Positions 35,751-43,773 of a DNA stretch of 64,000 nt are shown here, piece after piece (position 1 is the first letter of the stretch; every line of letters starts with the position of its first letter). Origin of the DNA: an uncultured Cellvibrionales bacterium (lineage in GTDB: Bacteria > Pseudomonadota > Gammaproteobacteria > Pseudomonadales > Dasaniaceae); NCBI GenBank assembly GCA_913019905.1, contig CAJVZD010000004.1:62001-126000 (forward strand), written 5' to 3'. Under the pieces are notes generated by a model. That model was not told the origin of the DNA. It did no database searches and worked only from the letters and a program-made list of their open reading frames with translations. Both the position numbers and the translations under genes were made by a program.

Positions 35751-36893
35751 ATGCAATTTTCATCCGTGAGTAGAGGCTTGAGCGTTCTTGCCGCGTCACT
35801 AATATTAGCGGCCTGCGGTCAGGAAACTACCGCTCCCGCAGCAACGAAAACCGTCGATGCGCCAGCCGCCCAAGAGTCTGCCTCGGTCGCGCCACTAAAA
35901 GTAGGTTTTGTTTACGTCGGCCCTACCGGAGACGCGGGCTGGACTTTCGCCCATGATAATGGCAGAAAATTAGTCGAAGAAACATTCGGTAAGTTAGTGG
36001 AAACCACTTATGTTGAAAGTGTCGCTGAAGGGGCCGACTCAGAACGAGTCATCAATCAGCTGGCAAAATCCGGTAACAAACTGATATTCACAACCTCGTT
36101 TGGTTATATGAATCCGACGCTTAAGGTAGCAAAGAGATATCCCGACGTCGCCTTTGAACACGCCTCTGGTTATAAACGATCAGACAATGTGGGCACGTAT
36201 TTCGATCGCGCTTATGAAGGTCGTTATCTTGCCGGTATCGTCGCGGGAAAAATGACGAAGTCAAATGTTATTGGTTACGTGGGGTCTTTCCCGATACCTG
36301 AAGTCGTTCGCGGAATCAACGCATTCACCCGCGGAGCGCAAAGCGTTAATCCTGACATTTCGGTTAAAGTGGTTTGGGTTTCCTCCTGGTACGACCCCGG
36401 TAAAGAACGTGAGGCTGCTGAAACAATGATTTTGCAGAGCGCTGACATTATCACTCAGCACACCGACTCACCAGGGCCAATCAATGCAGCAGAATCGAAA
36501 GGAGTTTACGCCATTGGGTATAACTCCGACATGTCATCGTTTGGTAAAAATGCCCACTTGACCGCTAGTATTCACAACTGGGGTCCTATGTACGTTGCTA
36601 AAACCCAAGCTGTGCTAGACGGCACTTGGAAAGCAGAAGACTCGTGGCCCGGCGTCAAAGAAGGCATTGTTGATTTAGCTCCTTTTCACGCAGACGTCCC
36701 GCAAGATGTCCAAGATTACGTGAACACTCAAAAGCAGGCGATTGCCGACGGATCTCTGCACCCTTTCGCAGGTCCGGTGATTAATCAGGCAGGAGACGTT
36801 GTCGTTGCAGCCGATTCAGTCATGGCAGATGGAGACTTACTGGGATTTAGCTGGTACGTAAAAGGTGTCGAAGGCGACCTTCCGAAAAATTAA
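35751..36893 (+). CDS. BMP family substrate-binding lipoprotein
   Basis: A 380-residue lipoprotein that captures the substrate in the periplasm. A lipoprotein signal ends at LILAAC, with Cys22 as the lipidated residue, followed by an Ala/Thr-rich linker (about 23-48) and a Bmp domain: KVGFVYVGPTGDAGWTFAHD at its start is typical of PnrA/BmpA purine-nucleoside receptors, as is the NVGTYFDRAYEGRYLAGIVAG region. GGAGATATACA precedes ATG 35751. Position between the permeases and the Tsx-like porin supports purine nucleoside or base binding; the exact ligand is not visible. Confidence 0.92.
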   Translation: MQFSSVSRGLSVLAASLILAACGQETTAPAATKTVDAPAAQESASVAPLKVGFVYVGPTGDAGWTFAHDNGRKLVEETFGKLVETTYVESVAEGADSERVINQLAKSGNKLIFTTSFGYMNPTLKVAKRYPDVAFEHASGYKRSDNVGTYFDRAYEGRYLAGIVAGKMTKSNVIGYVGSFPIPEVVRGINAFTRGAQSVNPDISVKVVWVSSWYDPGKEREAAETMILQSADIITQHTDSPGPINAAESKGVYAIGYNSDMSSFGKNAHLTASIHNWGPMYVAKTQAVLDGTWKAEDSWPGVKEGIVDLAPFHADVPQDVQDYVNTQKQAIADGSLHPFAGPVINQAGDVVVAADSVMADGDLLGFSWYVKGVEGDLPKN

Positions 36894-36937
36894 TTACAGG
36901 CCGTATTATTAAATACTTTTTAACAGGGGAACACCTA

Positions 36938-37774
36938 ATGAAAATATTATCAAAAACAACAGCGGCTATTTTGTTGGGCGCAGCCTTTAGCACGACAGCT
37001 TTGGCCGAAACCTGGAGCAGCACAGAGATCCACCTAACCTATGGCGAACTGGAACAAGTGGGTACAGATGGAGCGAAGGTCGATACGTCCATTGTTACCT
37101 TACAACATGCCGGCGGCTGGAAGTACGGCGACAATTTCTTCTTCATCGATCATCTCGAATTTGATTCGGATGGCAAAGGCGACAATCCCTTCAACCCAGG
37201 CTCAGACAGCAACGAGATGTACGGCGAATGGTATTCAAATTTTAGCCTTGGCGCCATAACTGGAAGCGAAATAAAATTTGGCCCGGTGAAAGATATTGGA
37301 GTCATTGCCGGTTTCAACTGGGCACCGGAAGTCGACAGCTGGTGGTTCCTGCCAGGTGTTCGTTTCGATCTTGATCTACCAGGTTTTGCTTTCGCTCACC
37401 TCGACATTACGGCTTATCAGCACCAGTCTGGGGGCAGTGCTGATTCAGCTGCATTTACAGTCATCGACGAAGATAACAGCTATATGATCGATTTTAACTG
37501 GGCCTATCCCTTTAAGATCGGCAGTACAAGCTGGAGCCTTGAAGGTCATATTGAATACATCGATGGCCGTGATCAGGTGACTAACTTTGGCTCTGGCGAA
37601 CTCGAATCGCACATTCTGGCGCAACCACAGTTACGATTTGACCTGGGTGAAGCGATGGGTAACGAAGCCGGTAATCTGTTTGTCGGTATCGAGTATCAAT
37701 ATTGGAAAAACAAACTAGGCGAAGACGGCACAGACGAGAACGAAGTACAATTATTGGCAGTTTGGAACTTCTAA
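36938..37774 (+). CDS. Tsx-like nucleoside-specific outer-membrane channel
   Basis: A 278-residue outer-membrane beta-barrel. A signal peptide (about 1-23, ending TTALAE) is followed by alternating amphipathic strands rich in aromatic residues (NFFFIDHLEF, EWYSNFSLG, DSWWFLPGVRFDL) and a C-terminal aromatic Phe (LLAVWNF), as needed for barrel assembly. The strand pattern and the Trp/Phe-rich pore segments match the Tsx family of nucleoside channels. It is the last gene before a strong terminator in the importer operon, so the operon covers both membranes: porin in the outer membrane, BMP lipoprotein and ABC permeases inside. Confidence 0.8.
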   Translation: MKILSKTTAAILLGAAFSTTALAETWSSTEIHLTYGELEQVGTDGAKVDTSIVTLQHAGGWKYGDNFFFIDHLEFDSDGKGDNPFNPGSDSNEMYGEWYSNFSLGAITGSEIKFGPVKDIGVIAGFNWAPEVDSWWFLPGVRFDLDLPGFAFAHLDITAYQHQSGGSADSAAFTVIDEDNSYMIDFNWAYPFKIGSTSWSLEGHIEYIDGRDQVTNFGSGELESHILAQPQLRFDLGEAMGNEAGNLFVGIEYQYWKNKLGEDGTDENEVQLLAVWNF

Positions 37775-37813
37775 CCACCACAAACCAATGTTAACAGAGT
37801 TCTGGTCCCTCTC

Positions 37814-37854
37814 AAAAACCTGTGTCAGAGCTATCTGACACAGGTTTTTTTATT
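37814..37854 (+). terminator. Intrinsic terminator of the importer operon
   Basis: A 15-bp perfect stem (arms 37814-37828 and 37835-37849; core ACCTGTGTCAG/CTGACACAGGT) with a six-base loop, running into a T-tract to 37851. It ends the importer/porin operon. Confidence 0.95.
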
Positions 37855-37894
37855 TCATAGTTCCACCCTATATTGTTTCTTTAAGAGGCTTGCA

Positions 37895-39265
37895 ATGAAT
37901 AGCTCAAATGCCAGACAGCTGTGGATAAAAAATCCATTAGCGATTTTTTCCAACGAAGACTGCCAAGGCGGAATTGTTATCGAAGGTTCAAAAATTGTTG
38001 AGTTAGTGAAAGCCGGCGCCAAGCCGTCTGTCACTGTCAACGAAGTGTTTGACGCTAGCCGACACGTGGTATTACCGGGGCTGATAAATACCCACCACCA
38101 CTTTTATCAAACCTTAACGAGGGCATTCCCTACGGCGCTTGACAAGCCGTTGTTCCCCTGGCTAAAGAGCTTATATCCAGTATGGGCAGGACTAGAAGAA
38201 CATCAAATTTATTGGTCGAGCCGTTTAGCTTTGGCGGAGTTGCTATTGTCGGGCTGTACCACAGCCGCAGATCATCACTATTTGTTTCCGAAAGGTTTGG
38301 AAAACGCCGTGGACCTGCAAGTCGATGCAGCTAACGATTTAGGTATACGTGCAACGATTACACGAGGTTCGATGTGCTTAGGCGAAGACGAAGGCGGTTT
38401 GCCTCCCCGCACGACAATTCAGTCTGAACAGACAATAATCGAAGATAGCGAACGCGTCATAAAAAAATTCCACGACGCCAATGAAGGCGCTATGATTCAG
38501 ATAGCACTGGCTCCCTGCTCGCCTTTTTCAGTTACGCCTGAAGTCATGAAGGCGTCGGCTCAGCTGGCGCAACGTTATGGTGTTCATCTACACACTCATT
38601 TGGCCGAAACCCACGACGAAACGGATTTTTGTTTACAGCAGTTTGGTCTGCGACCACTAGACTATTTGGAAAGTGTTGGTTGGCTAAACAAGAAAACATG
38701 GCTTGCACACGGGATTCATTTTGATACTGACGAAATAAAACGATTGGGAAGTAACGGTGTGGGCATCAGTCACTGCCCCTCCTCAAACATGATTCTGTCC
38801 TCCGGTATTTGCGCCGCGTCTGCCCTGGAAGAAGCTGGCAGCCCTTTGGGTATTGGCGTCGATGGTTCAGCATCTAACGATGGTTCGAATATGATACAGG
38901 AAGTGCGAATGGCGTTTTTACTACAACGTTTAAAAGACGGTGCGGAAAATGTCTCCCACCTCGACGCCTTGCGTTGGGCAACAGCCGGTTCTGCAGCCTG
39001 CTTAGGCCGCTCCGACATCGGTTCAATAGCCATTGGACGCCAAGCAGATCTCGCGTTATTTAATTTGGACGAAGCCCGATTCAGCGGCCACGGAGATCCA
39101 TTGGCGGCCCTCATATTATGCGGCGCTCACTCAGCGGACTATGTACTCGTTGCTGGCAATTGGCGGGTTAAAAAAGGTGAAATAGAAGGGTTGGACATGG
39201 ATTTACTTTTGTCAGAACACAAGCAATCAGCCAAGAAACTAGCGCAAAGATATGCCGAAGCTTAG
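37895..39265 (+). CDS. 8-oxoguanine deaminase-like amidohydrolase
   Basis: A 456-residue zinc amidohydrolase of the AtzB/TrzN/cytosine-deaminase-like group. Metal ligands are visible: His67/His69 in PGLINTHHHFYQ, His in HLHTHLAET, His in WLAHGIHF, and Asp in GIGVDGSASND. The segments SRLALAELLLSGCTTAADHHYLFP and LAPCSPFSVTPE are, from memory, those of bacterial 8-oxoguanine deaminase (Pseudomonas PA0142 type), which yields urate directly. GAGG lies before ATG 37895. It is separated from the importer operon by a terminator and probably has its own promoter. Hydroxyatrazine-type hydrolase is the generic alternative, but the purine context favours an aminopurine. Confidence 0.82.
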   Translation: MNSSNARQLWIKNPLAIFSNEDCQGGIVIEGSKIVELVKAGAKPSVTVNEVFDASRHVVLPGLINTHHHFYQTLTRAFPTALDKPLFPWLKSLYPVWAGLEEHQIYWSSRLALAELLLSGCTTAADHHYLFPKGLENAVDLQVDAANDLGIRATITRGSMCLGEDEGGLPPRTTIQSEQTIIEDSERVIKKFHDANEGAMIQIALAPCSPFSVTPEVMKASAQLAQRYGVHLHTHLAETHDETDFCLQQFGLRPLDYLESVGWLNKKTWLAHGIHFDTDEIKRLGSNGVGISHCPSSNMILSSGICAASALEEAGSPLGIGVDGSASNDGSNMIQEVRMAFLLQRLKDGAENVSHLDALRWATAGSAACLGRSDIGSIAIGRQADLALFNLDEARFSGHGDPLAALILCGAHSADYVLVAGNWRVKKGEIEGLDMDLLLSEHKQSAKKLAQRYAEA

Positions 39266-39307
39266 CAGAATATTCGGTATGTTAAATAAAGCAGAGAGGA
39301 AATGACG

Positions 39308-39964
39308 CTAGCGTTTGAAGAGCACTTCCTTTTGTTTTATTCCGCAGCCTTTTAGGATGATATGCGTAAGGTTATCAGCAATTTGATCAAAATCCTGATC
39401 CGACAGGCTCTTTTTTCCGATAACGGCAGTAACCTGCACCGAAAAATCGGCGTAGTGCTGAGTAGAACCCCAGATAAGAAATATTAGATAGAAAGGGTCG
39501 ACCGGATCCATTTTTCCCTGGTCGATCCATGCTTGGATAACTGCAGACTTTTGGTGCAACCATTGCCGATAGTCGTGGTTTAGATATTCGGTTAAGTGCG
39601 GCGCGCCATGAATCATCTCGTTGGCAAAAATTTTTGACGCCAAGGGATTAGTTTTTGAATACATGACTTTCGCTCGAATATAGGCTCCAATAGCATCGAC
39701 CGGATCGTCGTCGGCCGTGAATTTGTCAAATACTTCATCCCATAAGGTCAAAATGTCCATCAGAATTCGACTGTACAGCTCTTGTTTATTGGCAAAATAG
39801 TAATGTAGATTGGGCCGAGGAATGCCCGCTCTTTTCGCTATACTCATCATCGAAGCGCCATTGAAGCCACTTTTGGCGAATTCGATTTCCGCTGCCTGCA
39901 GAATCTTTTTCTGATTTTCAATGCGAATTTGGCCGGTTTTGTAACCCTGGGTACGTTTTACCAT
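39308..39964 (-). CDS. RutR-like TetR family regulator
   Basis: A 218-residue repressor. The helix-turn-helix MMSIAKRAGIPRPNLHYYF is followed by ANKQELYSRIL, and the C-terminal domain carries the RutR-type segments SKIFANEMIHGAPHL, KSAVIQAWIDQGKMDPVDP and FLIWGSTQHYADFSVQV, which closely match E. coli RutR (IWASTQHYADFAPQV by memory). E. coli RutR senses uracil/thymine and also controls purine genes. ATG 39964 fits family N-termini; the frame continues 34 codons upstream without conservation. It is convergent with the 8-oxoguanine deaminase gene, at the edge of the purine island, and no rut genes are here, so purine-linked control through the two palindromes at 31680 and 31757 is inferred. 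Confidence 0.88.
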   Translation of the reverse strand: MVKRTQGYKTGQIRIENQKKILQAAEIEFAKSGFNGASMMSIAKRAGIPRPNLHYYFANKQELYSRILMDILTLWDEVFDKFTADDDPVDAIGAYIRAKVMYSKTNPLASKIFANEMIHGAPHLTEYLNHDYRQWLHQKSAVIQAWIDQGKMDPVDPFYLIFLIWGSTQHYADFSVQVTAVIGKKSLSDQDFDQIADNLTHIILKGCGIKQKEVLFKR

Positions 39965-40207
39965 AATCTCACTTAAGCCATATTGCTGTAGGTGCAACGA
40001 AGTAAAGAAGCTCCGCCCCTGACACCATCGATGTGCCTCAATCTTAAAAGCTGACAGGAGTGACAATTATACCCAGCCTGGCAAGTCGTTACCATAGTTA
40101 CGCAAAGTTATGTATTCCGACTGGCCGAGGAGCGAGTAACACACTGATTTCGATTGTCGTATTTCTATCTCGCAATTGTCGTAACAGCTCGAATTCACTT
40201 CGAAAGT

Positions 40208-41197
40208 TTAATATGCAGGCCCGTCGGGAGCGGCATAGTTTTCTAAAACAACCTTCATCCACTCTACGTCGTCATTTATGTCGAAAGGCTCTCGAAAAGT
40301 CACGCCTTTTTTCTTTAGATCATTGCAAAATATTTCTATTACCGTTTCAGGCGTTAAATTGTAACTGGGATCTTCAAATGAATCAGCATCGTATTGCGTC
40401 TTAAAACAAAAGGCCTTCCACAAAATCGAGACTCTAATTTGGCTGCTGGGAAAAAACTGAATCGGCTCTTCAGCATGCATGATTTCCCAGCCATCCTTTC
40501 TCCTATGCAACAGTGCTGCGCTATCAATGCCATTTTTCAGGTAATCGGTTTCGTTTCCCATTTCCCCTACCCGATGATACATATATTCGTTGTCAGCCAG
40601 CACTGCAGTGTTAGTAACTGGTGGAGCAACAGTTTGAGAAGGTTCATCCAAACCCTGTGGCCAGTATTCAAATTGGCCATCACTGCCTCGGTAAAACCAG
40701 GTAATCGCAGAGGCAATCGGAATCGCCCATTCATGAAACAGGCTAGAATACCCCATAGGGGCCAGCATCCAACTGGGAATTTCCCGCTGATGGACTCCGC
40801 GAAAAAAAGGTAAATCTAAATGAGGCGGCGAAGAGGGAGCCGGTACATTGAGATTGGTCATCATGGCCAAAGGCTTAATGACTTTTGCGCAGAAACTTTG
40901 TTGGGCGGCCTCAATAAATACAGGATTGTAAAATGCTTCCTCAGCGCCATCAAAAATCACTTTCCCTCCCAACGCCCAAAAATTTCTAAACCAGCCGGGG
41001 GTATTATCGTTAGCAGGATTCTTTTGAACTGCCGTGATGGTTTTGTAGGGCGCGCCCCGATCAACCATCGCCTCTATTGACTCTGGATTTTCAAATGCTC
41101 GCAAAAGTCTGTGAGGAGCAGCTAACATTGTTTCGTTTCGAACTAGCTTCACCATGTTATCAATCCAATATTTTTCCGGTGCACAGCCCTGACGCAT
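40208..41197 (-). CDS. Unrecognised protein, possible Fe(II)/2-oxoglutarate oxygenase fold
   Basis: A protein of about 329 residues with no signal peptide or membrane segment. I do not recognise a named family. PPHLDLPFFRGV contains an HxD pair (about His126, Asp128); NTAVLADNEYMYHRVG contains a His about 80 residues later (His208), and RVSILWKAF contains an Arg some 47 residues further on (Arg255). That order, HxD...H...R with hydrophobic strands, is what a phytanoyl-CoA hydroxylase-like double-stranded beta-helix oxygenase would show. This is fold inference only. ATG 41197 has no clear ribosome site; ATG 41155 (MVKLVRNETM) is a reasonable alternative. It stands alone, with no operon partner. 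Confidence 0.6.
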   Translation of the reverse strand: MRQGCAPEKYWIDNMVKLVRNETMLAAPHRLLRAFENPESIEAMVDRGAPYKTITAVQKNPANDNTPGWFRNFWALGGKVIFDGAEEAFYNPVFIEAAQQSFCAKVIKPLAMMTNLNVPAPSSPPHLDLPFFRGVHQREIPSWMLAPMGYSSLFHEWAIPIASAITWFYRGSDGQFEYWPQGLDEPSQTVAPPVTNTAVLADNEYMYHRVGEMGNETDYLKNGIDSAALLHRRKDGWEIMHAEEPIQFFPSSQIRVSILWKAFCFKTQYDADSFEDPSYNLTPETVIEIFCNDLKKKGVTFREPFDINDDVEWMKVVLENYAAPDGPAY

Positions 41198-41744
41198 CAC
41201 AAAACTTGCTATACCGAACGCTCAATCCTCGCACTTGTAATCCTAGCACTTTCAATCACAGAAGCCTCGAGCATAAAAATATCAAGCACTGAACCTCATC
41301 CCTAACGAGATGTTTCTTTGACCAGAATGAGAAAACAGGCGAGTTTCAATTTGAAAAACTCACACTAGTCATCGAAACTCAGAAACGCTAACCGTGCCGA
41401 TGTATGAGCATTCAATACTAAACGCTATTTTAGCCACAGGCAAAATTAGATGAGTGAAGCCCAGCAATTGCGTCGGGTATCTGGATTGGCTACTATGTTC
41501 AGTCTGTAAATAACTGCGCGCGCTCCCAACGAGCAACTAAATTGGAAAAGTCCCGGGAAACTCGACACTCAGACTGAATGCCCGACCAAGCCAGACCAAG
41601 CCCTACTATAAACGTCAGCTGGGCTGATCGATTATAGTCACGCAGCGGGACGTTATCCCATAGTCGTCGGGAACAGAGACGGATTGCACCGACAAGCTTC
41701 GTCAACCCCGATCAAGCCCGAATACTCTAAGGAATCGATTTTTA
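41198..41744. other. Intergenic region without recognised gene
   Basis: About 550 bases between the divergent unrecognised gene and nudC. No coding frame, terminator or strong repeat was found; a small inverted repeat GAGTTT/AAACTC lies around 41341-41361. Confidence 0.35.
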
Positions 41745-42665
41745 ATGATACATACATTTGCAGGAAATACGCTTGACCGGGCTGACAGCCTGCGCCGGGA
41801 CGAAGATCAAATCCGCCACGCTGAAGATCAACAAAGCAGTCGTTATTTGGCGTTTAGCAATTTGAATGTCTTGGTTAACAATACGGATGAAGGATTACAA
41901 CTCGGGTGGATCAGCCAAAGCGACGTGGCTCAACTCAATATCAGTGTGCCACCCGTATTATTGGGATTGGAGGGAGATATTGCTCATTTTGCTATTGACC
42001 TGTCGGAACTAGCAGAAGCCGAGAAAGCACTCGGGCTTCAGGGTCAATGGAGCTTTATGGACTGCCGACTGGCGGCCATGGATCTACCTGACAACAAAAC
42101 TGGCGTACTGTCGCAAAGTCGCGCCCAGTTAGATTGGCACGCACGCCACCAGTATTGCAGTCAATGTGGCACACAAACACAACAACAGAAAGGTGGACAT
42201 ACCAGACATTGCGCGAGCTGTAAGGCGGATCATTTTCCGCGTACCGACCCCGTTGTCATTATGTTGATCACGGACGGCGAACGTTGCTTGTTGGGGCAGT
42301 CTGTCGGGCGCTTGGCGAACAGCGGAATTTACTCAACACTGGCAGGATTTATCGATCAGGGCGAGTCTATTGAGGAAGCCGTTCAGCGTGAAATAAAAGA
42401 AGAGTCCGGCATAATTGTTGATACCGTGAGCTACCACTCCTCTCAACCGTGGCCCTTTCCATCATCGTTAATGATAGGATGTATCGGCCACGCCATAAGC
42501 ACCGACATTGTTATAGATACGGTGGAAATGGCTGACGTACGCTGGTTCTCTCGCAGTGATGTCGCCCTTGCATTGGAAAAACAGAATGACCACTTAAGGC
42601 TTCCTGGGCCTTTTGCTATCGCTCACCATCTCATCAAATCATGGATAGACGATGATAAGTACTGA
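41745..42665 (+). CDS. nudC: NAD+ diphosphatase NudC
   Basis: A 306-residue Nudix hydrolase that cleaves NADH/NAD+ to NMN and AMP and removes NAD caps from RNA. The four-cysteine zinc ribbon is complete (YCSQCG and HCASCK, about residues 137-160), followed by the Nudix box GFIDQGESIEEAVQREIKEESGI-type motif (GX5EX7REUXEEXGU) and the NudC-specific SSQPWPFPSSLMIG, which distinguishes it from other Nudix enzymes. The N-terminal domain (about 1-130) is the usual variable NudC domain. It appears to be monocistronic. Confidence 0.95.
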   Translation: MIHTFAGNTLDRADSLRRDEDQIRHAEDQQSSRYLAFSNLNVLVNNTDEGLQLGWISQSDVAQLNISVPPVLLGLEGDIAHFAIDLSELAEAEKALGLQGQWSFMDCRLAAMDLPDNKTGVLSQSRAQLDWHARHQYCSQCGTQTQQQKGGHTRHCASCKADHFPRTDPVVIMLITDGERCLLGQSVGRLANSGIYSTLAGFIDQGESIEEAVQREIKEESGIIVDTVSYHSSQPWPFPSSLMIGCIGHAISTDIVIDTVEMADVRWFSRSDVALALEKQNDHLRLPGPFAIAHHLIKSWIDDDKY

Positions 42666-42798
42666 ACTGATTAAAAAATGCGTCTAACAACGTGCCGGGG
42701 GAACCTTTACAGCCGGCAATAAAAACGGTCAAAATGCCGCGCCTAACACTCACCTAATCAAAATCGAAATACCACAATCGATCTGAATGATTGTAAAA

Positions 42799-42821
42799 AG
42801 GGCATCGTCTGACGATGCCCT
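42799..42821. terminator. Hairpin between nudC and tesB
   Basis: AGGGCATCGT (42799-42808) pairs perfectly with ACGATGCCCT (42812-42821) around a three-base loop. There is no T-run on the plus strand; on the minus strand the stem is followed by TTTTTAC. It may end nudC transcription weakly. Confidence 0.45.
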
Positions 42822-42868
42822 CTGTGAATTTGAAAAATCATGCCGAATCGAAGTCGGGAAGGAATTTT

Positions 42869-43726
42869 ATGAGTAACAACAACGAAGCCACACAGACTCT
42901 CGCCCAGTTAATGGCAGTCGCCGCCACGGACGAGCCGATGGTTTTTCAAGGTCCAACTGAAGCTTACGGCCAAATCGGCATTTATGGTGGTCATTTTCTT
43001 GGTCAGGCGCTTGCCGCAGCTTTTGAAACGGTAGAGGAACCTAAATTGGCTCATTCGTTTCACGCCTACTTTCTCAAAGCAGGCGACCCCTCGGCTGAAT
43101 TGCTCTATCACGTTAAATCATTGCGAGACAGTCGAGGCGGCGCGACCCGATCAATTTCCGCTCGTCAAAACGGCAACGATGTTTTTCATATGACAGCTTC
43201 GTTTAAATTAAGCGAGGAGGGTGACGAACATCAAAAAACCGCACCTCAGGTTGACAGCGCCGATCAGATAATCGCCGGCCGTGAAGCCCGCGGCGAACCT
43301 CAATTTCCCTTTCCCGTCGTTAAAGGCGGCCGGGTAGAAATGGAATTCGCCAGCCCATCGTTTCGCGATTTTGACAGGAAGAACGAACCGATACTGCAAA
43401 CCTGGATGCGGGTTCCCAATGCAGAGCATTTAAGCGCACGAATGCGACAGGTTGTTATGGCATTTTTGTCTGACGGTACCCTGATGTTTAACTCTGTACT
43501 CCCCCATGGCAAGCCCTTCGAAACCCATCGTTTGACCAGTCTGGATCAAAGTACCTGGTTTCACCGTGATACGAATCCTGGAAATTGGATGCTGTTTGAT
43601 CAACGCAGTACAGCTGCAGCCGACGGCCGTGGCATGAATGAAGGTGAAATTTATACGGCCGACGGGCACATTATTATGACATGCGCCCAGGAATCAATGT
43701 TACGGCGAATGACTCCACGTTCTTGA
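42869..43726 (+). CDS. tesB: Acyl-CoA thioesterase II
   Basis: A 285-residue double-hotdog thioesterase releasing free fatty acid from acyl-CoA; E. coli TesB is 286 residues. The N-terminal hotdog contains QIGIYGGHFLGQALAAA and HSFHAYFLKAGDPS; the second contains LDQSTWFHRDTNPGNWMLFD, with the catalytic Asp, and the C-terminal GEIYTADGHIIMTCAQES. ATG 42869, with AAGGA at 42858-42862, matches the family start; an ATG at 42815 overlaps the hairpin upstream and is rejected. Confidence 0.94.
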   Translation: MSNNNEATQTLAQLMAVAATDEPMVFQGPTEAYGQIGIYGGHFLGQALAAAFETVEEPKLAHSFHAYFLKAGDPSAELLYHVKSLRDSRGGATRSISARQNGNDVFHMTASFKLSEEGDEHQKTAPQVDSADQIIAGREARGEPQFPFPVVKGGRVEMEFASPSFRDFDRKNEPILQTWMRVPNAEHLSARMRQVVMAFLSDGTLMFNSVLPHGKPFETHRLTSLDQSTWFHRDTNPGNWMLFDQRSTAAADGRGMNEGEIYTADGHIIMTCAQESMLRRMTPRS

Positions 43727-43773
43727 GAAGCCAATTTGTAGTAATACGGCATCGAACTAAAAAATAAAGGAGC

